DNA of 64,000 bases from Alteribacillus bidgolensis (GTDB lineage Bacteria > Bacillota > Bacilli > Bacillales > Marinococcaceae), in the NCBI RefSeq assembly GCF_002886255.1, contig NZ_KZ614149.1:4275272-4339271 (forward strand), written 5' to 3'. Positions 7,737 through 16,861 of this stretch are shown here, piece by piece; position 1 is the first letter of the stretch, and the number at the start of each line of letters is the position of its first letter. Both the position numbers and the translations under genes were made by a program. The notes under the pieces were generated by a model. The model did no database searches, was not told the DNA's origin, and saw only the letters and a list, made by a program, of their open reading frames with translations.

Positions 7737-9398
7737 ATGTTTCACGAAAAGGAAGCAGTCATTGAGAAGCTGACTGGTGTAAAGTCTTCCAAAAAGAGTT
7801 ATTATACAGAGCTTAAAAGAACGATTGCAGAACTAGAAAGAAAAAATAAAAAATTAGAAGTTTTGAGCGACATCGCAAAAGGGTTTCATGTACACCGGCC
7901 TATACAGGAATCACTTGAACGGGTTATAAGCCAATTATATGATATGTATCCTATGCAGCGGATCAGTCTTTCCTTGTTAATAGACGGAGAACTTCAACTG
8001 CAAAGTATGTATCCTGATATTTTAGCACCATTTCCGGCGGGTACTATTTTTCCAAAGGAAGAATCCCTATATTGGAAAGCTGCGGAGAGAGATATTATTG
8101 TTATTCACGAATTTGATGAATCAACGATTCATTTTAAAGAAGAAATAGCCCTAGCTAGGATTAACATTTACCATCTCTGTATTGTTCCTTTGATTGTGAA
8201 AGAAGAATTGGTAGGAGTTCTTTCCTTTGGCAGTGAAGATAGAATAAACTATGACATATCTGATATAGAGTTTTTAAGACAGCTTTCTGATCATTTAGCG
8301 GTCCTGGTCGAAAATGCAAGGTTATATCAAGCGGTGCTGCAAGGAAGGGATGAATGGGAGCAAACATTTCAAGCTGTAGCTGACATTTTAATATTAACGG
8401 ATCGAAATCAACGGATTGTACGATGCAATAAAGCTGCTAATGATTTTTTTCATGTAGAGGAATTGATTGGGAGTTCGTTCCACGAATTGATATGCAGGGA
8501 ATCTCACCATCCCTGTCCTTTTGAAGATAGCTTTTATACGAACGAAATGAAAAACTATCAGTTAACGATACAACCAGAAAGAGTTTGCGATATCCAAACA
8601 TTTCCCGTAATCGACGAAAAACAAACAAGCATTGGAATGGTTATTTACATAAAAGATGTTACAGAAAAAATAAGAACACAGGCACAATTAGAGCATTCTG
8701 GAAAACTGGCAGCCATCGGAGAAATGGCAGCTGGGGTTGCACATGAATTAAATAGTCCGCTTACAGCTATTTTAGGAAATACACAATTACTGAAACGTTC
8801 AATGGGACAAGAAAATGCAAACTATAATTTAGTCGAGGGTATTGAGAGAAGTGGGAATCGCTGCAAAACAACCATTAAAAATTTATTATCTTTTTCTAGA
8901 CCTGAAAAAAATGAAACAACACAGTGTTCATTTCAACAAGCAGCAGAAGATGTTTTAAGTTTAATTGGTTTTCAAATTGAAAGAGAACAAATTACGATTA
9001 ATAAAGAATTCGCTCCTGACCTGCCTTCTATTAAAGGCAATCCGCATCAAATAGAACAGGTTTTAATTAATTTATTATTAAACGCCAAAGATGCTCTTTT
9101 GAGTAAAAAAGAAAGTAAAAAAATCATAACAATAGAGACAGGTATAATGGAGCATGCTCAGGAAAAAGGGAATTACATTTCTGTTAAAGATAATGGAATT
9201 GGAATGGAAGAAAACGTTATGAAGAATATATTCAAACCTTTTTATTCGACGAAATATAAACAAAGAGGCACCGGGCTTGGACTTTCAGTCAGCCTAGATA
9301 TTTCTAAATCGCATAATGGCACAATATTAGTGAGCAGCAAAAAAGGAAGCGGCAGTGAGTTTACCCTTTGGCTTCCACAAGAAGGGGGTAGTCCATGA
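7737..9398 (+). CDS. Cytoplasmic sensor histidine kinase (GAF-PAS-HisKA-HATPase)
   Basis: A 553-residue kinase starting at ATG 7737 (AAAAAGGAG upstream; the longer frame from 7653 overlaps the dehydrogenase). Order: short coiled coil (~25-50), GAF-like domain (~50-200), PAS domain (~215-325), dimerisation domain with the H-box AAGVAHELNSPLTAILGN, and an ATPase domain with the N-box NLLLNAKDAL, DNGIGM and GTGLGLS. No transmembrane helix is present, so it senses a cytoplasmic signal. The gene overlaps the sigma-54 activator by four bases. It presumably reports an alcohol, aldehyde or related metabolite, given its neighbours. Confidence 0.9.
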   Translation: MFHEKEAVIEKLTGVKSSKKSYYTELKRTIAELERKNKKLEVLSDIAKGFHVHRPIQESLERVISQLYDMYPMQRISLSLLIDGELQLQSMYPDILAPFPAGTIFPKEESLYWKAAERDIIVIHEFDESTIHFKEEIALARINIYHLCIVPLIVKEELVGVLSFGSEDRINYDISDIEFLRQLSDHLAVLVENARLYQAVLQGRDEWEQTFQAVADILILTDRNQRIVRCNKAANDFFHVEELIGSSFHELICRESHHPCPFEDSFYTNEMKNYQLTIQPERVCDIQTFPVIDEKQTSIGMVIYIKDVTEKIRTQAQLEHSGKLAAIGEMAAGVAHELNSPLTAILGNTQLLKRSMGQENANYNLVEGIERSGNRCKTTIKNLLSFSRPEKNETTQCSFQQAAEDVLSLIGFQIEREQITINKEFAPDLPSIKGNPHQIEQVLINLLLNAKDALLSKKESKKIITIETGIMEHAQEKGNYISVKDNGIGMEENVMKNIFKPFYSTKYKQRGTGLGLSVSLDISKSHNGTILVSSKKGSGSEFTLWLPQEGGSP

Positions 9399-10810
9399 AT
9401 ATACTTACGATTGATGATGATAGAGAAATATTAGATTTTTTTCATCATTTATTTCATCAAAAAGGTCACCAGTTATACTTTGCGCATGATAAAAGCTCAA
9501 CAGAGAAGGCAATCAAGCGTACTTCCCTGGAAATTGCGTTTATTGATTTGAAGCTTCCTGATGTATCTGGTTTACAATTACTAAAAAAAGTAAAACAAGC
9601 ACATCCAGCATGCAAAGTAGTGATGATGACTGGATACAGCACGGTACAGACCGCTGTAGAAGCAATTAAGCTTGGAGCGGAAGATTATATTGAAAAGCCT
9701 TTTGAAGACATAACACTTATAGAAAAAGTGATTCAGCCTGAAAAAGATCAACAGGACATTGACTCTTACATTCAACTTGCAAAAAATTCTGGATTAATAG
9801 TTGGAAAAAGCCAGTCCATGAAAGAGGTTGTACGCATTGCCTCAAAGTTTGCAACAAAAAACCTCAACATATTGATTGATGGAGAAACGGGGACTGGTAA
9901 AGAAGTGATGGCAAGATATATACATGAAGCTTCTAGTAAGAAACAGAATGAAGGACCTTTCCTTGCTTTAAATTGCGGCGCTGTCGCAGAACAAATATTA
10001 GAGAGTGAACTATTTGGTCATGAAAGCGGAGCATTTACAGGAGCTGCTAAAACCCGTAAAGGATATTTCGAACTTGCTTCTAATGGAACACTGCTTCTTG
10101 ATGAAATTGGAGAAGCCAGTATGCCCATTCAAGTTAAATTGCTAAGGGTCTTAGAATCTAGAGAATTTATGAGAGTCGGCGGGGAAAAAATCCTGCGCAC
10201 AGGCGCACGTATTTTAGCTGCAACGAACCGTAATTTACGAAGAGAAGTAGAAAAAAACAGGTTCAGGGAGGACTTGTTATTTAGACTTGAAGCTGTAACG
10301 ATAACCATACCGCCTTTGCGGGAGAGGAAAGAAGATTTGTTAGAGATTTCCTATTTTATTTTGAATAAAGAAGGCCTCTCTCATCTTACATTAAGTGAAG
10401 AGGCTTTGGAGCTATTGTATGAACATGAATGGCCTGGAAATATTAGGGAACTGACAAATGTATTGCTAAGAGGATCAGCAGAATTAGAGGATAATGCTAA
10501 TGTTATTCTTCCTAATCATTTATATATTCCTTTAAATGTCTCAAAAGTAAAGGGTCAAAACAATTTTATAGAAACAGACAGTGGACCAATTTCTGCTCAG
10601 TGGAAGGCCGAAATATTGAAAAGTATAGACAGAGGAGATTCCTTGAATTTATCTCATGTTATGGAAGATATGAAAAAAGCGGAATTGCAGGTGAGCAGAG
10701 AAATTGCAAAAAAAGCACTTCGTACCGCTAATGGCAGCCAAAAAGAAGCAGCTGAAAAATTGGGAGTGAATCCAAGAAAATTAAGGTATATATTGAACGA
10801 AAAGAATTAA
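9395..10810 (+). CDS. NtrC-family sigma-54-dependent response regulator
   Basis: A 471-residue activator: receiver domain with phospho-acceptor Asp51 (IDLKLP), Thr79 and Lys101; AAA+ domain with Walker A GETGTGKE (163-170), the sigma-54 contact loop GAFTGA (212-217), and Walker B LLLDEIGEA; and a Fis-type helix-turn-helix at the C-terminus (SQKEAAEKLGVNPRKLRYIL). It needs RpoN to open promoters. It is translationally coupled to its kinase. The obvious target is the convergent adh-aldh operon, whose leader holds a -24/-12 promoter. Confidence 0.93.
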   Translation: MNILTIDDDREILDFFHHLFHQKGHQLYFAHDKSSTEKAIKRTSLEIAFIDLKLPDVSGLQLLKKVKQAHPACKVVMMTGYSTVQTAVEAIKLGAEDYIEKPFEDITLIEKVIQPEKDQQDIDSYIQLAKNSGLIVGKSQSMKEVVRIASKFATKNLNILIDGETGTGKEVMARYIHEASSKKQNEGPFLALNCGAVAEQILESELFGHESGAFTGAAKTRKGYFELASNGTLLLDEIGEASMPIQVKLLRVLESREFMRVGGEKILRTGARILAATNRNLRREVEKNRFREDLLFRLEAVTITIPPLRERKEDLLEISYFILNKEGLSHLTLSEEALELLYEHEWPGNIRELTNVLLRGSAELEDNANVILPNHLYIPLNVSKVKGQNNFIETDSGPISAQWKAEILKSIDRGDSLNLSHVMEDMKKAELQVSREIAKKALRTANGSQKEAAEKLGVNPRKLRYILNEKN

Positions 10811-10838
10811 GCTGAAAATGGACGTTTTCGGCACAGAA

Positions 10839-10869
10839 AGGAGCAGTCACTGGGCTTTCGACTGCTCCT
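10839..10869. terminator. Bidirectional terminator
   Basis: AGGAGCAGTC (10839-10848) pairs with GACTGCTCCT (10860-10869), ten perfect base pairs with an 11-base loop, between two convergent operons. It can end the response-regulator transcript and the aldehyde dehydrogenase transcript. Confidence 0.8.
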
Positions 10870-10880
10870 CATTGGCATTT

Positions 10881-12401
10881 TTAAAAGAATCCAAGTTTAT
10901 TTTCACTGTAACTGACGAGTAAATTTTTCGTTTGTTGGTAATGGGAAAGCATCATTTGATGGTTTTCTCTGCCAATGCCGGACTTTTTGTATCCTCCAAA
11001 TGCAGCATGAGCGGGGTAATCGTGATAACAATTTGTCCAGACTCTTCCGGCTTGAATGTTTCGGCCAAAGCGGTATGCTTGGTTAATATTTCTGGTCCAT
11101 ACCCCTGCCCCGAGACCGTACAATGTGTTGTTAGCCATTTCTAAAGCTTGCTGGGCAGTATCGAAAGTGGTTACAGAAACAACCGGTCCAAATATCTCTT
11201 CCTGAAAAATCCGCATACGGTTATTACCTTTAAAAATAGTCGGCTGAATGTAATAACCGTTCTCTAACTCTCCGCTCTTTATTTGTTTCTCTCCACCTAT
11301 AAGACATTCTGCCCCTTCTTTTTTGCCGATATCGAGATAAGACATGATTTTCTCCATTTGTTCTTGAGAAGTCTGAGCTCCCATCATTGTTTCCGTGTCA
11401 AGAGGATGACCAGTCTTAATAGCTTCTACCCGAGCAAGGGCTTTTTCCATAAAATCGTCATAGATGGAAGACTGTATTAATGCACGGGAAGGACAAGTAC
11501 ATACTTCTCCTTGATTTAAGGCAAACATGACAAATCCTTCTACAGCTTTATCTAGATAGGCATCATCGTTTTCCATTACATCATCAAAAAATATGTTCGG
11601 AGATTTTCCACCCAATTCTAATGTGACGGGAATAATATTTTCTGATGCGTATTGCATGATCAACCTTCCCGTAGTGGTTTCTCCGGTAAAGGCTACTTTT
11701 TGAATTCTGCTGCTTGAAGCTAATGGTTTACCTGCTTCGACTCCAAAACCGTTAACAATATTCAAGACTCCTGGAGGGAGAAGGTCTGCTATAACTTCCA
11801 GCCAAATCATAATAGAAGCAGGAGTCTGCTCAGCTGGTTTTAATACAATGGTATTTCCTGCTGCAAGAGCAGGAGCAATTTTCCATGAAGCCATAAGCAA
11901 GGGGAAATTCCATGGTATAATTTGGCCGACAACGCCAAGCGGCTCGTGAAAATGATAAGCAACAGTGTCGTCAGATATTTGAGAAAGTGAACCTTCTTGT
12001 GATCGAATTGCACTAGCAAAATATCGGAAATGGTCGATCGCTAAAGGAATGTCAGCGTTCAAAGTTTCCCGTATAGCTTTGCCGTTGTCCCACGTTTCAG
12101 CTAAAGCAAGTTCTTCTTTATGGTCTTCCATTCTATCAGCAATTTTAAGAAGGAGATTTGCACGTTCTGTTGGTGAGTGTGCAGCCCAAACATTTTTGAC
12201 ATTATGCGCAGCATCTAAGGCTCGTTCAATATCTTCTTTGGAAGAACGAGCAATTTCACAAAAAGCTTCTCCTGTAACCGGCGTGACATTTTCAAAATAA
12301 TCCCCTTTTACTGGAGGTTTCCATTCACCATTTATAAAGTTTTCATATTTTGATTGAAATGAAATTAGAGCATTTTTTGTATTTGGACTAGCGTAAAGCA
12401 T
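10881..12401 (-). CDS. NAD-dependent aldehyde dehydrogenase
   Basis: A 506-residue ALDH superfamily enzyme. PWNFPLLMASWKIAPALAAGNTIVLKPAEQTP binds the cofactor, LELGGKSPNIFFDD carries the general-base Glu, and NQGEVCTCPSR carries the catalytic Cys; EEIFGPVVSVTTF is the C-terminal signature. The pattern is that of ExaC/AldA-type acetaldehyde dehydrogenases. It lies 61 bases downstream of the zinc alcohol dehydrogenase in the same direction, so the pair can oxidise an alcohol to its acid. AAAGGAG precedes the start. Confidence 0.92.
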   Translation of the reverse strand: MLYASPNTKNALISFQSKYENFINGEWKPPVKGDYFENVTPVTGEAFCEIARSSKEDIERALDAAHNVKNVWAAHSPTERANLLLKIADRMEDHKEELALAETWDNGKAIRETLNADIPLAIDHFRYFASAIRSQEGSLSQISDDTVAYHFHEPLGVVGQIIPWNFPLLMASWKIAPALAAGNTIVLKPAEQTPASIMIWLEVIADLLPPGVLNIVNGFGVEAGKPLASSSRIQKVAFTGETTTGRLIMQYASENIIPVTLELGGKSPNIFFDDVMENDDAYLDKAVEGFVMFALNQGEVCTCPSRALIQSSIYDDFMEKALARVEAIKTGHPLDTETMMGAQTSQEQMEKIMSYLDIGKKEGAECLIGGEKQIKSGELENGYYIQPTIFKGNNRMRIFQEEIFGPVVSVTTFDTAQQALEMANNTLYGLGAGVWTRNINQAYRFGRNIQAGRVWTNCYHDYPAHAAFGGYKKSGIGRENHQMMLSHYQQTKNLLVSYSENKLGFF

Positions 12402-12462
12402 AAGTATATGACTCCTTTCTTAGGGGAAGGGTGCACGAAAAGTTTTGCCCTTTATAAGCTCA

Positions 12463-13482
12463 TTAATCTTGGTTTACTTTTAAAACAATTCTGCCATTGA
12501 TATCTCCTTTTTCCATTTGATCAAATACATCATTTATGTCATCTAACTCTTTTGTCTCAATCATTGTTTTTATCTTGCCGTCAGCTGCTAAATCTAAGCA
12601 TTCTCTAAGATCCTTACGCGTACCAACAATTGAACCTTTCACGGACACGCCATTGAGAACGGTATCAAAAATAGGTATAGGAAGCTCATCATTAGGAAGT
12701 CCGACTACGACCAGGCTTCCTCCACGCTTTACTGATTGATAGGCCTGTTCAAAAGCCTTTTTTGTGACAGCCACGCTAATAGCAGCTTGTACACCGCCCA
12801 GTCGATCATGTATAGCTGCAGCAGGATCTTCATTCATTCCGTTAACTGTTTCATCAGCACCTAAATCTTTAGCAAGCTGCAGTTTTTCATCACGAATATC
12901 AACAGCCACAACCTTAAGTCCCATTGCTTTTGCATATTGAACAGCAACATGGCCCAGACCTCCAATACCATAAACAGCTACCCAATCTCCAGGTTTAGCT
13001 TCAGAAACCTTCAAAGCTTTGTAAGTAGTAACTCCCGCGCAAAATAATGGAGCAGCTTCATCAAAGGATAATGAATCAGGAATTTTAGCTGTGTAAGCAG
13101 CAGGTGCTTTGCAGTATTCAGCATAGGCGCCGTCAACAGAGTAACCTGCATTCAGTTGATCCGGACAAAGCGTTTCTCTTCCTGACAAGCAATATTCACA
13201 TTCGCCGCAAGCTGAATAAAGCCACGGAATCCCGACTCTATCTCCTGTTTTTAATGACGTGACACCTTCTCCAACTTTTTCTACTACACCAACTCCTTCA
13301 TGACCTGGAATAAGCGGAAGTGTTGGTTTTACCGGCCAGTCGCCGTGTGCGGCATGTAAATCGGTATGGCATACCCCGCAAGAATGAATCTTAACTAAAA
13401 TTTCTCCATGCCCTACATCTGGAATTGGCACATCCTTAATCTCTAGTTTTTGATAAAACTCATTTACAATAGCAGCTTTCAT
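12463..13482 (-). CDS. Zinc-dependent alcohol dehydrogenase (AdhP/AdhT type)
   Basis: A 339-residue medium-chain dehydrogenase beginning MKAAIVNEFYQKLEIKDVPIP at 13482, where AAAGGAGGA precedes the ATG. Catalytic zinc ligands: CGVCHTDLH and GHEGVGVV; structural zinc: CGECEYCLSGRETLC. The NAD-binding motif is VYGIGGLGHVAVQYAKAMG. It fits the ethanol/propanol-preferring alcohol dehydrogenases of Bacillus and Geobacillus. It is the first gene of a two-gene operon with the aldehyde dehydrogenase, driven by a sigma-54 promoter. Confidence 0.92.
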   Translation of the reverse strand: MKAAIVNEFYQKLEIKDVPIPDVGHGEILVKIHSCGVCHTDLHAAHGDWPVKPTLPLIPGHEGVGVVEKVGEGVTSLKTGDRVGIPWLYSACGECEYCLSGRETLCPDQLNAGYSVDGAYAEYCKAPAAYTAKIPDSLSFDEAAPLFCAGVTTYKALKVSEAKPGDWVAVYGIGGLGHVAVQYAKAMGLKVVAVDIRDEKLQLAKDLGADETVNGMNEDPAAAIHDRLGGVQAAISVAVTKKAFEQAYQSVKRGGSLVVVGLPNDELPIPIFDTVLNGVSVKGSIVGTRKDLRECLDLAADGKIKTMIETKELDDINDVFDQMEKGDINGRIVLKVNQD

Positions 13483-13523
13483 CGTTTGGATTCCTCCTTT
13501 TATTGTTGTACACACTTTTAAAA

Positions 13524-13539
13524 TGCAAGGTTTGTGCCA
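13524..13539 (-). promoter_or_regulatory. Sigma-54 (-24/-12) promoter of adh-aldh
   Basis: Read on the minus strand the site is TGGCAC-AAACC-TTGCA. It matches the sigma-54 consensus TGGCAC-N5-TTGCA, with GG and GC exactly ten bases apart. It lies 42-57 bases upstream of the adh start, leaving room for a normal leader with the AAAGGAGGA site. A sigma-54 activator gene sits at the other end of the same locus. Confidence 0.85.
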
Positions 13540-13656
13540 AAAATCTAACATAAGATACGGTTTTAAAGATGCGGTTACGGTCCCTAATTTTTTGGATAAA
13601 TGCCTGCCTTTATAAAAAATAAGTTAGGAAAACTGCCAACAAAATGTCGGCATTAC

Positions 13657-13674
13657 GTTCCGAAAAAACGGCAC
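13657..13674 (-). promoter_or_regulatory. Possible upstream activating site for the sigma-54 activator
   Basis: GTTCCG-N6-CGGCAC is an imperfect inverted repeat (five of six pairs) about 120 bases upstream of the -24 element, the usual distance for NtrC-type activators. A related TGTCGGCA lies next to it (13645-13652). Only the position and symmetry support the call. Confidence 0.35.
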
Positions 13675-13695
13675 CTATCACTTGAATAAACTATT

Positions 13696-13819
13696 GCACA
13701 TATGTGCGATGGTTGCACAAATTAAAATAATTTTATTAATAGGATTGACTGTTTAAAAAAGAATGATTTAATATATTGAACAAGGAAGCACATATGATTA
13801 AATAAAAGCACATATGTGC
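13696..13819 (+). promoter_or_regulatory. Promoter and operators of the sorbitol operon
   Basis: The palindrome GCACATATGTGC occurs at 13696-13707 and again at 13808-13819, with partial copies TTGCACAA (13713-13720) and GCACATATG (13788-13796). Between them lies a sigma-A-type promoter: TTGACT (13745-13750), then TTAATA or TAATAT at 13768-13774. Sites on both sides of the promoter suggest looping or activation plus repression by the SorC-family regulator encoded next. Confidence 0.7.
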
Positions 13820-13845
13820 AAGAGGCAAGTTGAAGGAGGGAGTTT

Positions 13846-14811
13846 GTGGATTGGAATGAAGAAAGACGTTTAATCAAGGTCGCCAAAATGTATTATGAGG
13901 AAAATCTTACTCAAAATGAAATCGCTAACAAACTAGGGATATACCGCACAACCATTACTCGTTTACTGCAGCGGGCCCGAGAGAAAAAAATTGTTCAAAT
14001 TTCAATTAAGGGCGATTATAGTGAACAGGTCGCTTTAGAAACGGAGCTTGCAAATTATTTTAATTTGAAAGAAGCAATCGTAGTTCCTGCTTTTGAAAAT
14101 CAGAGCTCCAAAGAAAAAAGATCAGCACTAGGAAAAGCTGCTGTCGCGTTTCTTAATAACATTATTAAAGACGGAGATGTGATCGGTTTCGCGTGGGGAA
14201 GTACATTGGGAAGCATGGTTGATCAGCTAGAACGTTATAAGAAAAGAGAAGTAGATTTTGTTCCGCTTGTTGGAGGTCCGGGAAAAATGCCAGTCGACCA
14301 ACATGTTAATACGATCGTTTATACACACGCAAAAGCGTACAGCGGAAAAGCTCATTTCCTTGATGCTGCAGCTATTGTGCCATCCGTTCAAAGTAGAAAT
14401 GAGATTTTTGAATCCGATTACTTTCAGGATATTTTATCGTTATGGGAACGTTTAACGATAGCAATTGTTGGTATTGGAGCCCCGCTTAGTTCTTCAAATC
14501 TAGTATTTTCCGGGTTTTTGGGAGATAAAGATGTCGAAACGTTGAGAGCGCTTCAACCGATTGGAGATATTTGCTCAAGATTCTATAACATTCATGGAGA
14601 AAAACTAAGCAGTGATATAGATGATCGAACGATTGCTATTGATTTGGAACAGTTAGAAAAAATGAATTATTCCATTGGTGTTGCTGAATCTGCTGAAAAA
14701 GTGGAATCTATCGCGGGAGCATTAAGAGGAGAATATATTTCCCATTTAATTACGAATGATTTGACCGCACAAGCTATTTTAGATTATGTGAAAAGGGAGG
14801 GAGATAGATGA
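13846..14811 (+). CDS. SorC-family sugar-responsive transcriptional regulator
   Basis: A 321-residue regulator. The N-terminal helix-turn-helix is ENLTQNEIANKLGIYRTTITRLLQRAREK; the rest is a NagB-like sugar-phosphate-binding domain (GFAWGSTLGSMVDQL, PLVGGPGKMPVDQH, AIVGIGAPLSSSN). The GTG start at 13846 has AAGGAGGGAG upstream. It heads the sorbitol PTS operon, overlapping gutM by four bases, and probably senses sorbitol 6-phosphate or a related hexitol phosphate. The repeated GCACATATGTGC sites upstream are its likely operators. Confidence 0.88.
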   Translation: MDWNEERRLIKVAKMYYEENLTQNEIANKLGIYRTTITRLLQRAREKKIVQISIKGDYSEQVALETELANYFNLKEAIVVPAFENQSSKEKRSALGKAAVAFLNNIIKDGDVIGFAWGSTLGSMVDQLERYKKREVDFVPLVGGPGKMPVDQHVNTIVYTHAKAYSGKAHFLDAAAIVPSVQSRNEIFESDYFQDILSLWERLTIAIVGIGAPLSSSNLVFSGFLGDKDVETLRALQPIGDICSRFYNIHGEKLSSDIDDRTIAIDLEQLEKMNYSIGVAESAEKVESIAGALRGEYISHLITNDLTAQAILDYVKREGDR

Positions 14812-15260
14812 TTTTAGTATTACTTGCAATTGTGGCCGTTATGTTTATTCTACAATGCATTCTTGGCTTTTGGCAGGTGAAAAATTTTAATTTACATTAT
14901 GCTGAATTGAGAAAGCATGGAAAAGTAGCTATAGGAAGGTCTAAAGGCCTCATAAGAACCGGCGTAGTCTTACTGATTAGTATTGATAATAATACTCGTA
15001 TTAAACAAGTTAGAAAAATGCAGGGAGTTACGGTATTCGCGAGGTTTAAGAATATGAAAAGCCTTGAGGGAAGTCACTTGTTAAAACCAGATAATAAGGC
15101 ATTGAATCAGATGGACCGTTTTACTAAAAAGGCGTATGAAGATGCTCAGCATGTGTATCGTATTATACAGGCTGGCGGTGAAGTTCCGAAGCCGAAAAGT
15201 CCTTTAGAGAAATTATTTAGTGTGATGCAAAAGAAAAAAGGTGAGGTGAGCAGTTCATAA
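14808..15260 (+). CDS. gutM: Glucitol operon activator GutM
   Basis: A 150-residue protein starting with a transmembrane segment (ILVLLAIVAVMFILQCILGFWQV), then GRSKGLIRTGVVLLISID, typical of GutM (SrlM). In enteric bacteria GutM assists activation of glucitol genes. It overlaps the regulator gene by four bases and shares one base with srlA, so the operon is tightly coupled. The function in Bacillaceae is taken from the family. Confidence 0.88.
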   Translation: MILVLLAIVAVMFILQCILGFWQVKNFNLHYAELRKHGKVAIGRSKGLIRTGVVLLISIDNNTRIKQVRKMQGVTVFARFKNMKSLEGSHLLKPDNKALNQMDRFTKKAYEDAQHVYRIIQAGGEVPKPKSPLEKLFSVMQKKKGEVSSS

Positions 15261-15832
15261 TGGATTATCTAGTTAATATAGCAGAAGGATTTATTGGATT
15301 ATTTGAACGAGGCGCCGAAACATTTATGGGATTTGTTACAGATATTATTCCTTTGTTAATTATGCTTCTTGTCGCTATGAACGGCCTCGTTCAATTAATT
15401 GGACAAGAAAGAATTGAAAAACTAGCAATGAAGTCATCCGGGAATATTTTTACAAGATATTTGGTGCTGCCAACATTAGGAACTTTCTTTCTATTAAACC
15501 CGATGACCTTATCCCTCGGCCGGTTTCTGCCTGAAAAATATAAACCGGGATATTACGCGTCGGCTAGTTATTCCTGTCACTCTATGAACGGACTGTTTCC
15601 ACACGTCAACCCAGCCGAATTATTTGTATTTTTAGGGGTTGCAGCTGGGATTGAGCAGCTTGGATTTTCTCAAGCGGATTTAGCACTTCGTTACTTTTTG
15701 GTCGGTTTAGTTATGAACATGTTTCGCGGCTGGATTACGGATATTTGTGTCCATTACGTAGAAAAACAACAAAAGACGAAATTAAAAACAACAGTATCTG
15801 AATCGGTTAAAGGGGGAAGTGTCAATGCCTAA
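15260..15832 (+). CDS. srlA: PTS sorbitol transporter EIIC subunit
   Basis: A 190-residue membrane protein of the EIIC-gut family. It contains GLFERGAETFMGFVTDIIPLLIMLLVAMNGLVQLIG, FFLLNPMTLSLGRFLPEKYKPGYYASASYSCHSMNGLFPHVNPAELFVF and several hydrophobic helices. With the EIIBC protein it forms the sorbitol channel. It overlaps the next gene by eight bases. Confidence 0.92.
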   Translation: MDYLVNIAEGFIGLFERGAETFMGFVTDIIPLLIMLLVAMNGLVQLIGQERIEKLAMKSSGNIFTRYLVLPTLGTFFLLNPMTLSLGRFLPEKYKPGYYASASYSCHSMNGLFPHVNPAELFVFLGVAAGIEQLGFSQADLALRYFLVGLVMNMFRGWITDICVHYVEKQQKTKLKTTVSESVKGGSVNA

Positions 15833-16841
15833 GGAAGAGTATTCTACTGTAAAAGTGGAGAGAGGTTCAGGTGGTTTTGGCGGACCGTTACAAATAGCTC
15901 CAAATGAAAAAAGAAATAAGATCGTTAACATTACAGGAGGTCCTATTTCTTCAGTTGCCGAGCGTATTGCTGACTTGACGGGCGGAGAAATTGTTAATGG
16001 CTTTAAAACAACTGTTCCAGAAGAGGAAATGGCTTGTGTCATCATAGATTGCGGTGGGACGCTTAGAGCAGGTTTATATCCTAAAAAGCAGATTCCTACT
16101 ATTAATATAATGTCGACTGGACCGAGTGGTCCATTAGCAAAATTTATAACTGAAGATATTTACGTTTCGGGTGTTAAACCGGAGAATGTCCAAACAACAG
16201 AGGGGAATAATGATCAAATAAACAAAGCTGAGCCTAAAGATGAAGTAGAAGAAGTTCAACAAGCACCCCAGAAAAGCTATGATACTTCAAAAAAAGTAAG
16301 TGAACAATCTTCCGAAAACCTCATGACGAAAATTGGAAAGACAATGGGGAATGTGGTAGGCGTACTTTACCAAGCTGGACGGGATACAATCGACACTGTC
16401 ATAAAGACTATTCTGCCTTTTATGGCGTTTGTATCGATGCTTATCGGTCTTATTTTAGAAACAGGGATCGGAGATGTTTTTGCGAATATATTGTCACCGC
16501 TTTCCGGAAGTATATGGGGTCTATTGCTCTTATCAGCAATTGTATCCTTTCCACTCTTATCTCCATTCCTTGGGCCGGGAGCGGTTATCGCACAAGTCAT
16601 TGGAAGCTTGATTGGTGTGGAGATTGGAAGAGGCAATATCCCGCCGCAATTTGCTTTGCCAGCTGTATTTGCGATCAACTCCCAAGCAGCAGCTGATTTT
16701 GTTCCTGTAGGCCTTGGGTTAGCAGAAGCAGAACCGGAAACCGTAGAAGTTGGAGTTCCTGCTGTGTTATACGGAAGGTTTCTTACTGGGGCACCGACTG
16801 TTTTTGTTGCATGGTTAGCAAGCTTTGGTATGTATGAATAA
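15825..16841 (+). CDS. srlE: PTS sorbitol transporter EIIBC subunit
   Basis: A 338-residue protein. The N-terminal EIIB domain has IDCGGTLRAGLYPKKQIPT, whose Cys is the phosphorylation site; a charged Gln/Glu-rich linker (~residues 125-170) leads to the C-terminal membrane domain (YQAGRDTIDTVIKTILPFMAFV, SPFLGPGAVIAQVIGSLIG, FALPAVFAINSQAAADFVPVG). The ATG at 15825 is preferred to the GTG at 15819 because of AAAGGGGG spacing. Confidence 0.92.
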   Translation: MPKEEYSTVKVERGSGGFGGPLQIAPNEKRNKIVNITGGPISSVAERIADLTGGEIVNGFKTTVPEEEMACVIIDCGGTLRAGLYPKKQIPTINIMSTGPSGPLAKFITEDIYVSGVKPENVQTTEGNNDQINKAEPKDEVEEVQQAPQKSYDTSKKVSEQSSENLMTKIGKTMGNVVGVLYQAGRDTIDTVIKTILPFMAFVSMLIGLILETGIGDVFANILSPLSGSIWGLLLLSAIVSFPLLSPFLGPGAVIAQVIGSLIGVEIGRGNIPPQFALPAVFAINSQAAADFVPVGLGLAEAEPETVEVGVPAVLYGRFLTGAPTVFVAWLASFGMYE

Positions 16842-16861
16842 AAGTTTTAAGGAGGATCATG

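Noticed and set aside
13591..13608. Plus-strand GG-N10-GC element (TTGGATAAATGCCTGC) pointing to the SorC regulator
   Set aside because: Poor match in both boxes, and a good sigma-A promoter lies closer to the gene.
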